Shown: positions 8,432-17,567, numbered from the stretch's first letter. The stretch: DNA of 64,000 nt from Bacteroidaceae bacterium (GCA_021768245.1 JAETNO010000003.1:124001-188000); one strand, 5' to 3'. Notes: generated by a model from the letters alone, not told the origin. Numbers and translations are program-made.

Positions 8432-9316
8432 ATGGATAAATACCAGCAAGTCCTCGCCGACAGCCGCGTCACAACTTCCGACGCCGAAGTCGCTTCGAAG
8501 CTCAACGAGATTCTCGACAAGCATCTCGCAGAAAATAATACACCCGAGGTGTTGAAACGTATATTCAACTCCATTGACCTCACTACCCTCAAATCGACTG
8601 ATTCGCAGCGTTCGGTAGCTGATTTCACCGAGAGGGTCAATGCCTTCGCCCACGAGCATGCCGACCTCCCCAATGTGGCCGCCATCTGTGTATATCCCAA
8701 TTTCGTGCCTATCGTGCGCACGGTGCTCGACTGCAGTGAAGTCGATATCGCCTCAGTGGCGGGCTGCTTCCCCTCGGCTCAGAGTTTCATTGAAGTGAAA
8801 ATAGCCGAAGTAGGGCTTGCGGTTGAAGCCGGAGCCGATGAAATCGACGTAGTTCTCGGTCTCGGTGATTTCTTCGACAAGGACTATGAGGAGGTGTGCG
8901 ACCAGTTGATTGAAATGAAACATTCATGCCGTGACTCACTCATGAAGGTGATTCTTGAGACAGGGGCCCTTAAAACAGCAGAGAATATCCGCAATGCCTC
9001 CCTTCTGTCGCTCTACTCCGACGCCGATTTCCTGAAGACTTCCACCGGCAAGGAATATCCCGGGGCATCGCTTGAGGCCACATATATAATGTGTGAGTGT
9101 ATCAAGGAATACTATGAGAAGACGGGACGTATGGTCGGGTTCAAGGCTGCCGGCGGCGTCTCAACTACCGAAGAGGCTTTGAAATACTATACTGTCGTCA
9201 AGGAAGTGCTCGGTGAGAAATGGGTGGAGACCAACGAATATTTCCGCATCGGAGCGTCGCGTCTCGCAAATGCAGTCCTTTCCGATATCCTCGGCGAAGA
9301 GACTAAATTCTTTTAA
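8432..9316 (+). CDS. deoC: Deoxyribose-phosphate aldolase
   Basis: A 294-residue class I aldolase. GADEIDVVLGLGDF holds the conserved Asp, FLKTSTGKEYPGAS (near residue 200) holds the Schiff-base Lys, and VGFKAAGGVSTTEEAL (near 236) holds the second active-site Lys. It cleaves 2-deoxyribose 5-phosphate to glyceraldehyde 3-phosphate and acetaldehyde in deoxynucleoside catabolism. It is longer than E. coli DeoC because of an N-terminal helical extension of about 50 residues, as in other Bacteroidota. It is the last gene of the dtd run and is followed by a GC-rich hairpin. Confidence 0.95.
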   Translation: MDKYQQVLADSRVTTSDAEVASKLNEILDKHLAENNTPEVLKRIFNSIDLTTLKSTDSQRSVADFTERVNAFAHEHADLPNVAAICVYPNFVPIVRTVLDCSEVDIASVAGCFPSAQSFIEVKIAEVGLAVEAGADEIDVVLGLGDFFDKDYEEVCDQLIEMKHSCRDSLMKVILETGALKTAENIRNASLLSLYSDADFLKTSTGKEYPGASLEATYIMCECIKEYYEKTGRMVGFKAAGGVSTTEEALKYYTVVKEVLGEKWVETNEYFRIGASRLANAVLSDILGEETKFF

Positions 9317-9324
9317 ATAATCTA

Positions 9325-9368
9325 CTTGCCGGCGGGATAACAGGACTTCCTTGTTTGCCGCCGGCAAG
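9325..9368 (+). terminator. Stem-loop after deoC
   Basis: CTTGCCGGCGG (9325-9335) pairs perfectly with CCGCCGGCAAG (9358-9368) across a 22-base loop. No clear T run follows, so termination may be partial and the downstream genes may also receive read-through. Confidence 0.6.
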
Positions 9369-9419
9369 ACTGATATAATAATCATTCATCACTATTATCA
9401 TAACAAATCAATCAGCCCG

Positions 9420-9983
9420 ATGAAATATTGGATTATCATTGACAATGTCCAGAGGGGCCCGCTGGAGCTCGAAGAGCTCGCATCTCAGCCGGGTATCAGT
9501 TTCTCCACCCCCGTATGGCATGAAGGTCTGAGCGACTGGTCGACTGCGGGAGCCCTTCCTGAAGTGGCGGCCGTCATTTCAGGGCAGCCACGGCAGCAGT
9601 TTGGCGGTCAGCCTTACGGACAAGCATACACTCAGCAGCCTTACGGTCAGCAGGCGTATGGTCAGTCACAATATGGCCAACAGCAATATAATCAGTCCTA
9701 CGGTCAGCAGCAATACAGCGGGTGGCAGCCCCCCGGCGACGGTCAACCCAAGATGCCGAATAATTATCTCGCCTTGGCCATAATCGCCACCATCTGCTGC
9801 TGTATCCCCACCGGGATTGTAGCCATTATTTATGCTGCCAAGGTGTCGCCTGCCTACATGCGCGGGGATTATGCCGCTGCAGTCGAAGCCTCGTCGAAGG
9901 CCCAGCTATGGGTGATAGTCTCATTTGTGGCCGGTCTGATCTGGGCGCCATTTTCGGCGATTTTCAGCCTGTTCTCCATGTGA
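9420..9983 (+). CDS. GYF_2 (DUF4339) - Q/Y/G-rich linker - CD225/dispanin membrane protein
   Basis: I use the ATG at 9420 (187 residues), which begins exactly at the GYF_2 domain MKYWIIIDNVQRGPLELEEL; an in-frame upstream start at 9351 would add non-domain residues. Residues 1-55 are GYF_2 (WHEGLSDWSTAG is its signature). Residues about 58-110 are a low-complexity linker built from PYGQ/QQYGQ-type units. Residues about 115-187 hold two transmembrane helices of the CD225 type (NNYLALAIIATICCCIPTGIVAIIYAAKV and the C-terminal helix). Such proteins are common in Bacteroidota and their function is unsettled. The stop overlaps the next start (TGATG). Confidence 0.82.
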   Translation: MKYWIIIDNVQRGPLELEELASQPGISFSTPVWHEGLSDWSTAGALPEVAAVISGQPRQQFGGQPYGQAYTQQPYGQQAYGQSQYGQQQYNQSYGQQQYSGWQPPGDGQPKMPNNYLALAIIATICCCIPTGIVAIIYAAKVSPAYMRGDYAAAVEASSKAQLWVIVSFVAGLIWAPFSAIFSLFSM

Positions 9984-10375
9984 TGCAGCCGGTGCTGACA
10001 CGTCGTGGAAAATTGTTGACTGTTGTCGCTGTAGGCATAGTGGCTGTGGCAATTGCGATTGCCTATGCGTCTGTGGAACCTTCGTCGGGTTATTATCCGC
10101 GCTGTGCCTTCAAGATGCTCACCGGCCTGTCTTGTCCCGGCTGCGGTTCGCAAAGAGCCATCCATGCCTTGCTACAGGGCGATTTCAGGGCGGCGATTGG
10201 TTTCAATGCCCTCTTTATCGCGGAGATTCCACTGCTCCTGCTGCTCGGTTTTTCGTGGCTGTTCCGTGACCGGTTCCCGAGGCTTGGCCGGGTGTTGTCC
10301 AACCAATTCTTTATCCTGGTGATTCTTGCTACAATTATTATCTGGACCATAGTCCGTAATATTTTTGACTTTTAG
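9983..10375 (+). CDS. DUF2752 membrane protein
   Basis: The start at 9983 overlaps the previous stop, giving 130 residues; an in-frame start at 9908 lies inside the CD225 gene and is unlikely. The diagnostic DUF2752 block is CAFKMLTGLSCPGCGSQRAIHALLQGDF (given here in part: SCPGCGSQRA), with one transmembrane helix before it and two after. The Cys-x2-Cys-Gly group may bind metal or act in redox. The gene is translationally coupled to the GYF_2/CD225 gene, a pairing often seen in Bacteroidota. Biochemical function is unknown. Confidence 0.85.
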   Translation: MQPVLTRRGKLLTVVAVGIVAVAIAIAYASVEPSSGYYPRCAFKMLTGLSCPGCGSQRAIHALLQGDFRAAIGFNALFIAEIPLLLLLGFSWLFRDRFPRLGRVLSNQFFILVILATIIIWTIVRNIFDF

Positions 10376-10406
10376 ACAATCCATTAAATTACCTTCTTAA
10401 CCGTTC

Positions 10407-12470
10407 ATGAAATCCTTGCCATCGCGCTACCTTTCCCTAAGAGCCCTGCTTTTTATAGTTGTTGTGGGGGTGATAGTCTATTTCCTGCCGCGCACGGATG
10501 AGAACCACTATGCATTTGAAGAAGGGCGTCCGTGGAGCTATGCACTTCTTACCGCACCTTTCGACATTCCTATCCACCTTGACTCCCTGAGCGTCATGAG
10601 GGTCAAGGACAGTATCGACGCGAATTTCGAGCCGGTGTTTACACGCGACATAGCCACGGAAAAGACAATCATCTCCGACTACACTACCAGACTTAACTCA
10701 GCTACCGAACTGGGCATCACTCCCGCCCAGCGCAACCAGATTATAAAAGAAATACGCCGTGTCTATGAAAATGGAATCGTAGACCGCGATACATATGCCA
10801 GGATTGTTGCCGGGAAACTGCCGGCCGCCCGTTTTATCCACGATAATGTGGCCATAACCATGCCTACGGGGCAATATCTGTCTGTTTTCCGGGCTTATGA
10901 ACATCTTGACAGTGTGCTCCGCGACCGGGGCATGCATCAGGCTCTTTCCGCGACCAAGCTCTCCGAGATATTGCAGCCAAACATCCGCATCGACACCACC
11001 ACTACCCGCCGCTTGCTCGACGAGTCCTATCAGAAGGCAATGGCGCCGATAGGTGTAATCCAGCAGGGCGAGCGAATCATCGACAAAGGGGATATCGTGA
11101 CTTCGCGCCTTGCCACGGTGCTACGCACTTACGAGGAGATTGCCAACGAACGCGGAAAGGGGACAATCAGTCAGCATTACTATCCGCTTGCCGGACAGAT
11201 TCTGTATATGCTTATCCTTTTCGCCGCCCTCTACGGTTACTTATATATATTCCGCCGTGATTATTTCGACAATGACCGCACTCTGACTTTCATAATGACG
11301 CTCATCGGGCTGTTCACGCTCTTTGCCTTTGCCATGCAGGCGGGATTCAGGATGGGAATTTATATTACTCCTTTCACGGTCGTGCCTATCCTTGTGCTGA
11401 TATTCCTTGATTCACGCACGGCCTATTTCTGCCATCTGATTCAGGTGCTTATATGTGCCATACTTGCTTCGTTCTCTCTTGAATTCATATTCATGCAGTT
11501 TATCGCCGGTGTGGTGGCAATCGATTCCCTGAAAGACCTCTCGCGCCGGAGTCAGTTGATACGCACCGCCGCGTTCATCTTCCTTGCCTATGCTCTCTCC
11601 TATGTCGCTATCGAGGTGATGCAGTCTGGCACTATAGCTAAGACGCAGGGTCGTGTGTTTGGCAGTTTCGGCATAAACGCTATTCTCATATCGTTCAGCT
11701 ATGTGCTGATGTTCCTTGTGGAGAGAGTGTTCGGCTTCACCTCGCGTGTGACCCTTGTCGAACTTAGCGATATCAACAATCCCCTGTTGCGCGAACTGTC
11801 GGAAGAGTGTCCGGGCACTTTCAACCATTCCATGGCTGTGAGCAATCTCGCTTCCGCTGCCGCATCGCGAATCGGGGCCAATGTGCAGTTGGTCAGAACC
11901 GGAGCTCTGTACCATGACATAGGAAAGATAAAGAATCCCGCTTTCTACACTGAGAATCAGCATGGAGTCAATCCCCACGATGCTCTCGACGCTATTCAGA
12001 GCGCGAGAATTGTCACGGGTCATGTGAACGAAGGCCTTGCCCTCGCCGAAAAGGCAAAGCTTCCCAAGATGATAAGGAACTTTATCACTGAACACCATGG
12101 GGCCGGGCGTGCGAAATATTTCTTCACTACCTACTGCAACGCACATCCCGACGAGGATGTCGACCCCACACCTTTCAGCTATCCGGGCCCGAATCCACAG
12201 TCGAAGGAAACATCTTTGCTTATGATGGCCGACTCTGTCGAGGCGGCTTCGCGTTCGATGGCCGACCATTCGCCCGAGGCTATCGCCACCCTTGTCAATA
12301 AGATTATTGACGGCCAGATTGCCGACGGTCTCCACAATGAGTCGCCCCTCTCTTTCCGCGATGTCCAATCGATAAAGGAAGTGTTTGCCCAGCGTCTTCG
12401 GACCATGTACCATTCGCGTATTTCCTATCCCGAGCTTAAGAAAGACAATGCCGATTCTGCGGAACAGTAA
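10407..12470 (+). CDS. PgpH-like 7TM-HD domain phosphodiesterase
   Basis: A 687-residue inner-membrane protein of the 7TMR-HD family. The order is: an N-terminal membrane anchor (residues about 12-28), a long extracytoplasmic 7TMR-HDED-type region to about 265, seven transmembrane helices (about 270-445), and a cytoplasmic HD domain. The HD domain has NHSMAVSNLA, GALYHDIGKI (His-Asp pair near 504-505), TGHVNEGLALAEK and EHHGAGRAKYF. Characterised members (PgpH, Listeria) hydrolyse cyclic di-AMP to pApA, which would make this a candidate c-di-AMP turnover enzyme. That substrate is inferred from the family. Confidence 0.88.
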   Translation: MKSLPSRYLSLRALLFIVVVGVIVYFLPRTDENHYAFEEGRPWSYALLTAPFDIPIHLDSLSVMRVKDSIDANFEPVFTRDIATEKTIISDYTTRLNSATELGITPAQRNQIIKEIRRVYENGIVDRDTYARIVAGKLPAARFIHDNVAITMPTGQYLSVFRAYEHLDSVLRDRGMHQALSATKLSEILQPNIRIDTTTTRRLLDESYQKAMAPIGVIQQGERIIDKGDIVTSRLATVLRTYEEIANERGKGTISQHYYPLAGQILYMLILFAALYGYLYIFRRDYFDNDRTLTFIMTLIGLFTLFAFAMQAGFRMGIYITPFTVVPILVLIFLDSRTAYFCHLIQVLICAILASFSLEFIFMQFIAGVVAIDSLKDLSRRSQLIRTAAFIFLAYALSYVAIEVMQSGTIAKTQGRVFGSFGINAILISFSYVLMFLVERVFGFTSRVTLVELSDINNPLLRELSEECPGTFNHSMAVSNLASAAASRIGANVQLVRTGALYHDIGKIKNPAFYTENQHGVNPHDALDAIQSARIVTGHVNEGLALAEKAKLPKMIRNFITEHHGAGRAKYFFTTYCNAHPDEDVDPTPFSYPGPNPQSKETSLLMMADSVEAASRSMADHSPEAIATLVNKIIDGQIADGLHNESPLSFRDVQSIKEVFAQRLRTMYHSRISYPELKKDNADSAEQ

Positions 12471-12492
12471 TCCGAATATTTAGACATCCTGC

Positions 12493-12523
12493 TTGGTGGT
12501 GTTGTGGAAAATCGCTAACTTTG
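12493..12523 (+). promoter_or_regulatory. Promoter for the rseC-rnfBC operon
   Basis: TTG at 12493-12495, a 20-base spacer, and TAACTTTG at 12516-12523 give a near-ideal Bacteroidota sigma-ABfr-type promoter. The predicted transcript start is near 12530, just before the rseC ATG at 12546. Confidence 0.72.
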
Positions 12524-12545
12524 CGTCCGCATAATTGTGTTTCCG

Positions 12546-12974
12546 ATGAGCAAAGAAGATGTAAGCCATAAGGGCGTCATACAGCGTGTAGAGCGGGATT
12601 ATCTCGTGATTTCGACTGAGGACGACTGCAAATGTGAGGGCTGCGCTATCACCGCGCTTTGCAACAGCAAGGGGGGTGAGAACCGTGAAACGCTGACCAT
12701 CGACTGTCCCGGCGCTTCGGATTTTTCCGTGGGCGAACGGGTGGAGGTCACGGCCACTTCAAGTTCCACATTGCGGGCCACGTGGTGGGCCTTGATTCTT
12801 CCCACTCTGATATTCGGAGGTGTGGTGCTCGGCTGCCGTCTCGGATTTCCTGCCCTCGGAGGATGGTCGATAGCCATAGGTTTTGCCGCTCTCGGGCTCT
12901 ATGACCTTTTCCTCTACGCGCAGCGTAGGCGTTTGGCTCAGAAAATCAGTTGGAAAGTGAGGCGAATCCGGTGA
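12546..12974 (+). CDS. rseC: RseC/MucC family (SoxR-reducing system) protein
   Basis: I choose the ATG at 12546 (142 residues); a GTG nine bases upstream is also open. Residues 1-70 carry the family's Cys-rich segment, DDCKCEGCAITALC, followed by two transmembrane helices (about 78-120: TWWALILPTLIFGGVVLG and the next). RseC-type proteins accompany Rnf complexes and are linked to reduction of SoxR or membrane redox control in proteobacteria. Here it directly precedes rnfB, the standard Bacteroidota order, and supports the reading of the next two genes. Confidence 0.87.
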   Translation: MSKEDVSHKGVIQRVERDYLVISTEDDCKCEGCAITALCNSKGGENRETLTIDCPGASDFSVGERVEVTATSSSTLRATWWALILPTLIFGGVVLGCRLGFPALGGWSIAIGFAALGLYDLFLYAQRRRLAQKISWKVRRIR

Positions 12975-13065
12975 GCTGCGGCACGATTATTCATCACATG
13001 CGAAGCAATATAGTAAACATCATACACAGCATCAAATTTTGAGACTTCTCTTTTAATTTATTACC

Positions 13066-13938
13066 ATGAGTGTTATAGTAACTTCAATCATTGTTCTCGG
13101 GGTTATAGGAATTGTGGGCGCCGCCGTGCTCTATGTAGTGGCAAAGCGTTTCCATGTTCAGGAAGATCCCCGAATCGACCAGGTGGAGGCCCTTCTTCCG
13201 GGTGCGAACTGCGGTGGCTGCGGACGCAGCGGATGCCGCGACTTTGCATCGGCATGTGTGAAGGCTGATACTCTCGACGGCCTTTCCTGTCCGGCTTCCG
13301 GCAATGCCGTCATGAAGCAGATTGGCGAAATTGTCGGTCTTGCAGCAGCGGAAACAAAACCAAAAATTGCAGTAATAAAATGTAACGGCACCTGTGACCT
13401 GCGTCCTCAGGTCGCACGTTTCGAAGGCGCACCCTCATGTGCGGTCCTTGCATCGCTCGGTGCGGGTCAGACCGGATGTCCCAACGGCTGTCTCGGCTGT
13501 GGTGACTGTGTTGCAGCCTGTCCCTACGATGCAATCCATATGAACTATGAGACAGGGCTTCCCGAAGTGTCGGAAGATAAATGTGTGGGTTGCGGTGCCT
13601 GTGCCAAGGCCTGTCCCCGTGCCATCATCGAGCTTCGCAACAAGGGGCCGCGTGGCATGAGAGTCTATGTCGCCTGCTCCAACAAGGAGAAGGGTGCCAT
13701 GGCAATGAAGGAATGTAAGGTGGCATGTATAGGCTGTTCAAAGTGCGCCAAGGAGTGTACTCATGAAGCTATCACGATAGCCAACAATCTCTCGTATATC
13801 GACTATGAAAAATGTAAACTTTGCCGTAAGTGTGTCGATGTATGTCCGACCCATGCTATCCATGCTGTAAATTTCCCGGTCAAGAAAGCTCCTGCTCCCG
13901 CACCGGCAACTGAGAAACTTGAGGAAAAGACAGTCTGA
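13066..13938 (+). CDS. rnfB: Rnf complex subunit RnfB
   Basis: A 290-residue iron-sulfur protein. One N-terminal transmembrane helix (residues 4-27) is followed by the RnfB-specific cluster domain with GANCGGCGRSGC and a later Cys. Four ferredoxin-type CxxCxxC motifs then appear: CLGCGDCVAACP, CVGCGACAKACP, CIGCSKCAKEC and CKLCRKCVDVCP. RnfB receives electrons from ferredoxin in the ion-pumping ferredoxin:NAD+ oxidoreductase. The C-terminus is a short Ala/Pro/Lys tail. It lies between rseC and rnfC in the normal order. Confidence 0.95.
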   Translation: MSVIVTSIIVLGVIGIVGAAVLYVVAKRFHVQEDPRIDQVEALLPGANCGGCGRSGCRDFASACVKADTLDGLSCPASGNAVMKQIGEIVGLAAAETKPKIAVIKCNGTCDLRPQVARFEGAPSCAVLASLGAGQTGCPNGCLGCGDCVAACPYDAIHMNYETGLPEVSEDKCVGCGACAKACPRAIIELRNKGPRGMRVYVACSNKEKGAMAMKECKVACIGCSKCAKECTHEAITIANNLSYIDYEKCKLCRKCVDVCPTHAIHAVNFPVKKAPAPAPATEKLEEKTV

Positions 13939-13990
13939 AAAATTTCGTGAATTCAGTCTGCCTGAGAAAAACCATTAACAGTTCCAAACC

Positions 13991-15334
13991 ATGAAACTTC
14001 ATACTTTTAAAATCGGTGGTATTCATCCCGCCGAAAATAAGATAGCAGCAGGAAAGCCTATCGAAAACATTCCGCTGCCCGCCGAAGTGGTTCTGCCGGT
14101 TGCCCAGCATATCGGAGCCCCGGCTAAGCCTGTCGTCAGAAAAGGCGACAAGGTGAAGCGTGGCGATTGTGTGGCTGAGGCCGGCGGCTTCGTTTCAGCT
14201 CCCATCCACACCCCGATTTCGGGTACCGTCATGAAGATTGACTCATGCCGCACTCCCCAGGGCATGCCCGTGGAAGCGATATATATCAAGAGCGATGAAG
14301 CCGACCGCGAGGCTGACGCAGAGGCTATGGCCAACCGTAACACTCCTAAGCGCTCGGAGATAGAACTTGCCACGCTCGATGGTAAGACAATCGTCAATAT
14401 TATTAAAGAAGCCGGTATTGTAGGTCTTGGAGGCGCTACCTTCCCCGCTCATGTGAAACTTTCACCTCCTCCCGGGTCCAAGCCCGAAATCGTGATAATC
14501 AATGCCGCCGAGTGCGAGCCCTGCCTTTCTTGCGACGATATGCTCATGCGTGAGCAGCCCAAGGAGATTGTGAAGGGTGTAAGCCTGCTTATGCGTGCGG
14601 CCGGTGTGAACCGTGGCGTGATTGCTATCGAAAATAATAAACCCGAGGCAATAGCCGCTCTTACTGATGCCGCCGCTATGGTTTCGGGCATTGAGGTGAT
14701 GCCGATGAAGGTGAAATATCCTCAGGGTGGAGAAAAACAGCTTATCGAAGCCGTGATTGGCAAGGAAGTGCCTTCCGGTGCGCTCCCGATTGCAACGGGT
14801 GCTATTGTCCAGAATGTTGCCACCGCCTATGCCGTCTATCGTGCCGTAGTGCTTGGCGAGCCTCTGATGGACCGTGTGCTCACTGTCCATGACGGAACGA
14901 CCGGTCGCAACCTCCGTGTGGCTTTCGGCACTATTCTCGCCACTCTTGTCGACAATAAGGAACCAGAAAAGATTATCATTGGTGGTCCTATGATGGGCCG
15001 TACGGCTTCCACTCTTCAGACCCCCATGATTAAGGGTACTTCAGGTATCCTCATGGACGGCCGTTACGCTCACCGTCGCGAGACTGAAAACTGTATCCGT
15101 TGCGGTAAATGTTCCGACGCCTGTCCTATGGGACTGGAACCATTCCTGCTGAGCACACTTTCGCGTTTGCAGGAATGGGATGAGGCAGAGGCAAACAAAA
15201 TCGCCAACTGTATCGAATGTGGTTCATGCAGCTATGCATGTCCGGCATCGCGTCCTGTACTTGACTTTGTCCGTGTAGGCAAAGCTAAGGTGATGGGCAT
15301 AATGCGCGCCCGCGCCGCAGCCGCAAAGAAATAA
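13991..15334 (+). CDS. rnfC: Rnf complex subunit RnfC
   Basis: A 447-residue peripheral subunit of the Rnf complex that binds FMN/NADH. The N-terminal barrel-sandwich region (PVVRKGDKVKRGDCVAEAGG, residues about 45-65) is followed by the GLGGATFPAHVKL nucleotide-binding stretch and SLBB-like region. CIRCGKCSDACPMGLEP (about 372) and CIECGSCSYACPASRPV (about 411) bind two [4Fe-4S] clusters. It should be followed by rnfD, rnfG, rnfE and rnfA, but a terminator-like hairpin and then an opposite-strand restriction-modification cassette come next, so the complex is not encoded completely here. Confidence 0.95.
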   Translation: MKLHTFKIGGIHPAENKIAAGKPIENIPLPAEVVLPVAQHIGAPAKPVVRKGDKVKRGDCVAEAGGFVSAPIHTPISGTVMKIDSCRTPQGMPVEAIYIKSDEADREADAEAMANRNTPKRSEIELATLDGKTIVNIIKEAGIVGLGGATFPAHVKLSPPPGSKPEIVIINAAECEPCLSCDDMLMREQPKEIVKGVSLLMRAAGVNRGVIAIENNKPEAIAALTDAAAMVSGIEVMPMKVKYPQGGEKQLIEAVIGKEVPSGALPIATGAIVQNVATAYAVYRAVVLGEPLMDRVLTVHDGTTGRNLRVAFGTILATLVDNKEPEKIIIGGPMMGRTASTLQTPMIKGTSGILMDGRYAHRRETENCIRCGKCSDACPMGLEPFLLSTLSRLQEWDEAEANKIANCIECGSCSYACPASRPVLDFVRVGKAKVMGIMRARAAAAKK

Positions 15335-15359
15335 CGCTCAATATTGTATAGAAAGTAAA

Positions 15360-15398
15360 GCAACGCTGGAGATTAAGATATTAACTTTTCAGCGTTGC
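15360..15398 (+). terminator. Terminator between rnfC and the restriction-modification cassette
   Basis: GCAACGCTG (15360-15368) pairs with CAGCGTTGC (15390-15398) through a 21-base loop, followed by CTTATTTTTTTA. This is a rightward intrinsic terminator that closes the truncated rnf operon. It also lies between two convergent units. Confidence 0.8.
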
Positions 15399-15412
15399 CT
15401 TATTTTTTTATA

Positions 15413-16552
15413 TTAGTTAGAAATTATTTCTGTAATCTTTTCCCAATTAAAAGATAATCCAGTATTAGGAATAAAGTATGTGTTAGAATTTTTCCTGTCT
15501 AATAATCCAAATTTATTCCATAATTTGAATTCATCTCTCAAATAAGAACCCTTCGCATTTGTTGTGACAGCGGTGGGTTTCCTTTTACCTATCAAGCCTA
15601 ACCTGGAAAGAATATTTTCTATAAAGATGGCATATTCTTTAGATTTTGACGGAATTTCATCGTAGTGGTGTTTTTGTATTTGGTCAATAATGGTTATCAA
15701 TTCCAGATGTTTACCATCTAATAGAATTAATTTTGCTAATGAACTTTTGAATGACAAACTATTAGGACCATACACACTGCCTGTTTTAAGAAGGTCGAAA
15801 CCAAGTGGTGTCAATCGGCACTCGAGACTTGTGCATAGGCCTAATTGCACCAATGGAATCCTATAATTTTGTTTCATCGAATTTTTGGAGGCTTCACTAT
15901 CTGTTATTTGCCGGATTCTTCCGTCGAAATCCCGACATTGGTTTGAAATTAATTTATTCCAGAAATTCGGATAAATGTATTCAGAGTAAATGTCCCCATC
16001 CCTATCACTATAAATAAAACTCAATCTAAGTAGTTCAAATAGGTCGTAATGACTCATGTCGCGCCACCAGCACCAGAATGTGCGATTATTGGTTTCAACT
16101 GCCTTAGTTGTAAATTCGCTCCTATGTGAAGTTATTGGTTTTAGAATTGCGACATCATCCCAATTTTCATTATATGTAAACAGGGATATAGGCATTGTAC
16201 TGAAAAGGGATGAACATAAGGTTTCTTTTATGAAATTTGAGATTAAGAAGCCGTCATCAGCTTTTTCGGGGATTATCAAACCACTGTAAGTATGTCGTTG
16301 GAGATAGGAGATTGCTTGTCCTAACCCACATATATACTCACGTTTGTTTTGCATGGGTGGCTTATACTCCAGTGCATAAGTCGCGGATGTAGCTGTATCC
16401 TGCATCACAAAATCGGGCCTTGGCCAGTCAAAATCTCCAATTCGGCATAGGTTTGTAGAGAATACTTGTCTATAGTCCGTATTATTGCTGCGAATTTTCT
16501 CTAATATGAAACTACCGCATCTTTCTGCGCCTAAATCGTGTTCTTGTGCCAT
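15413..16552 (-). CDS. Putative type II restriction endonuclease, PD-(D/E)XK fold
   Basis: 379 residues. I do not recognise a named family, but RPDFVMQD (Pro46-Asp47) followed 14 residues later by LEYKPP (Glu62-x-Lys64) fits a PD-(D/E)XK nuclease core with preceding helix SFILEKIRS. The rest is helical and mixed, ending in possible winged-helix-like segments (AIFIENILSRLGLIGKRKPT). It starts two bases after the methyltransferase stop codon, so it is translated with that gene. Context makes a restriction endonuclease the simplest reading. A nuclease of another defence type is the alternative. Confidence 0.72.
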   Translation of the reverse strand: MAQEHDLGAERCGSFILEKIRSNNTDYRQVFSTNLCRIGDFDWPRPDFVMQDTATSATYALEYKPPMQNKREYICGLGQAISYLQRHTYSGLIIPEKADDGFLISNFIKETLCSSLFSTMPISLFTYNENWDDVAILKPITSHRSEFTTKAVETNNRTFWCWWRDMSHYDLFELLRLSFIYSDRDGDIYSEYIYPNFWNKLISNQCRDFDGRIRQITDSEASKNSMKQNYRIPLVQLGLCTSLECRLTPLGFDLLKTGSVYGPNSLSFKSSLAKLILLDGKHLELITIIDQIQKHHYDEIPSKSKEYAIFIENILSRLGLIGKRKPTAVTTNAKGSYLRDEFKLWNKFGLLDRKNSNTYFIPNTGLSFNWEKITEIISN

Positions 16553-16553
16553 T

Positions 16554-17567
16554 TTATAAATATGTTTTAAGGTGTGTAGCTATTATCTCTGCCAATTTGA
16601 CCGGTACGGCGTTCCCGACCTGTATGCATTGGTTTTGTCTTGAACCACAGAAAACAACATCATCAGGAAACGTCTGGATTCGGGCAGCTTCTCTAACGGT
16701 TAAACTTCTGTTCTCAGTTGGATGTAGGGGGAAGGCGTTATGTCCGGGTACCATTGTCGTAGCCGGTAGGTATCTTGACAACCGTTTGTAGACATGGCTG
16801 AAATTTTTAATAGTTCGGTCTCTATAATCGCTTCTGGATCCATTCCTTACATTAGGTGGCAAACCCTCTTTTGGAATTCCTTGCCCCTCAGGGATATAAC
16901 TGATTCGCTCTCTAACGATTGGATTGTGTTGAAGTGGAATATGGTTGGGTATTATATTTTCTTTGCCGACCAAATCCATTATGGACTCTCCAACGGTGAT
17001 ATAGTCTTTAGATTCAGTTATAGTTGGTTCCGGAAATGTCGGATTTATACCTAAATCGTTGCGAACTCCGAGGAAGAACAGGCGATATCTTTTTTGAGGG
17101 ACGCCATAATTGGCTGCGCAAAGCACTTTCGATACAGTTGAGTATCCTAATGCCTCAAACTCATGTTCAATCGCATTTTTTGTATTGCCTTTGTCAGAAG
17201 ACAGAAGACCTCTGACATTTTCCATGAGAAACGCTTTTGGTTTAATGACTTTGATAAACCGTATGAATTCGAATACTAATTCATTTCTTGGGTCTTTAAT
17301 CAATCTTTTCCCAATTGTTGAGAATCCTTGACAGGGAGGACCACCTATGATTACATCTACTTTGTTGACAAAAGGGTTAAGGCGACTATCAACTATATAT
17401 CTGATATCTTCTTCCCATAATGATATGTCAGGGTAGTTAAGCTTGTGAGTTAGGATAGCAGGATTCCATACTTCTACGGAAAACAAGGCCCTGTATCCTT
17501 GATTCATGAAACCTCTCAGGAGGCCCCCGGCACCGCTGAATAAATCAATGAAAGTTGGATTGCTCAT
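16554..17567 (-). CDS. DNA cytosine-5 methyltransferase (second gene of the cassette)
   Basis: A 337-residue m5C methyltransferase with all main motifs: I (FIDLFSGAGGLLRGF, residues 6-20), IV (GGPPCQGFS, nucleophile Cys79), VI (MENVRGLL), VIII (VPQKRYRLFFLG), IX (TVREAARIQTFPDD) and X (IQVGNAVP). It transfers methyl from SAM to C5 of cytosine. The target-recognition region between VIII and IX is short. It overlaps the upstream methyltransferase by 23 bases and is clearly paralogous to it. Two m5C enzymes beside one nuclease suggest an asymmetric recognition site with one enzyme per strand, as known for HgaI. Confidence 0.93.
   Translation of the reverse strand: MSNPTFIDLFSGAGGLLRGFMNQGYRALFSVEVWNPAILTHKLNYPDISLWEEDIRYIVDSRLNPFVNKVDVIIGGPPCQGFSTIGKRLIKDPRNELVFEFIRFIKVIKPKAFLMENVRGLLSSDKGNTKNAIEHEFEALGYSTVSKVLCAANYGVPQKRYRLFFLGVRNDLGINPTFPEPTITESKDYITVGESIMDLVGKENIIPNHIPLQHNPIVRERISYIPEGQGIPKEGLPPNVRNGSRSDYRDRTIKNFSHVYKRLSRYLPATTMVPGHNAFPLHPTENRSLTVREAARIQTFPDDVVFCGSRQNQCIQVGNAVPVKLAEIIATHLKTYL

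Noticed and set aside
11412..12413. 333-codon leftward open frame opposite the PgpH-like gene
   Set aside because: Antisense to the conserved HD domain; no recognisable motif and no promoter.
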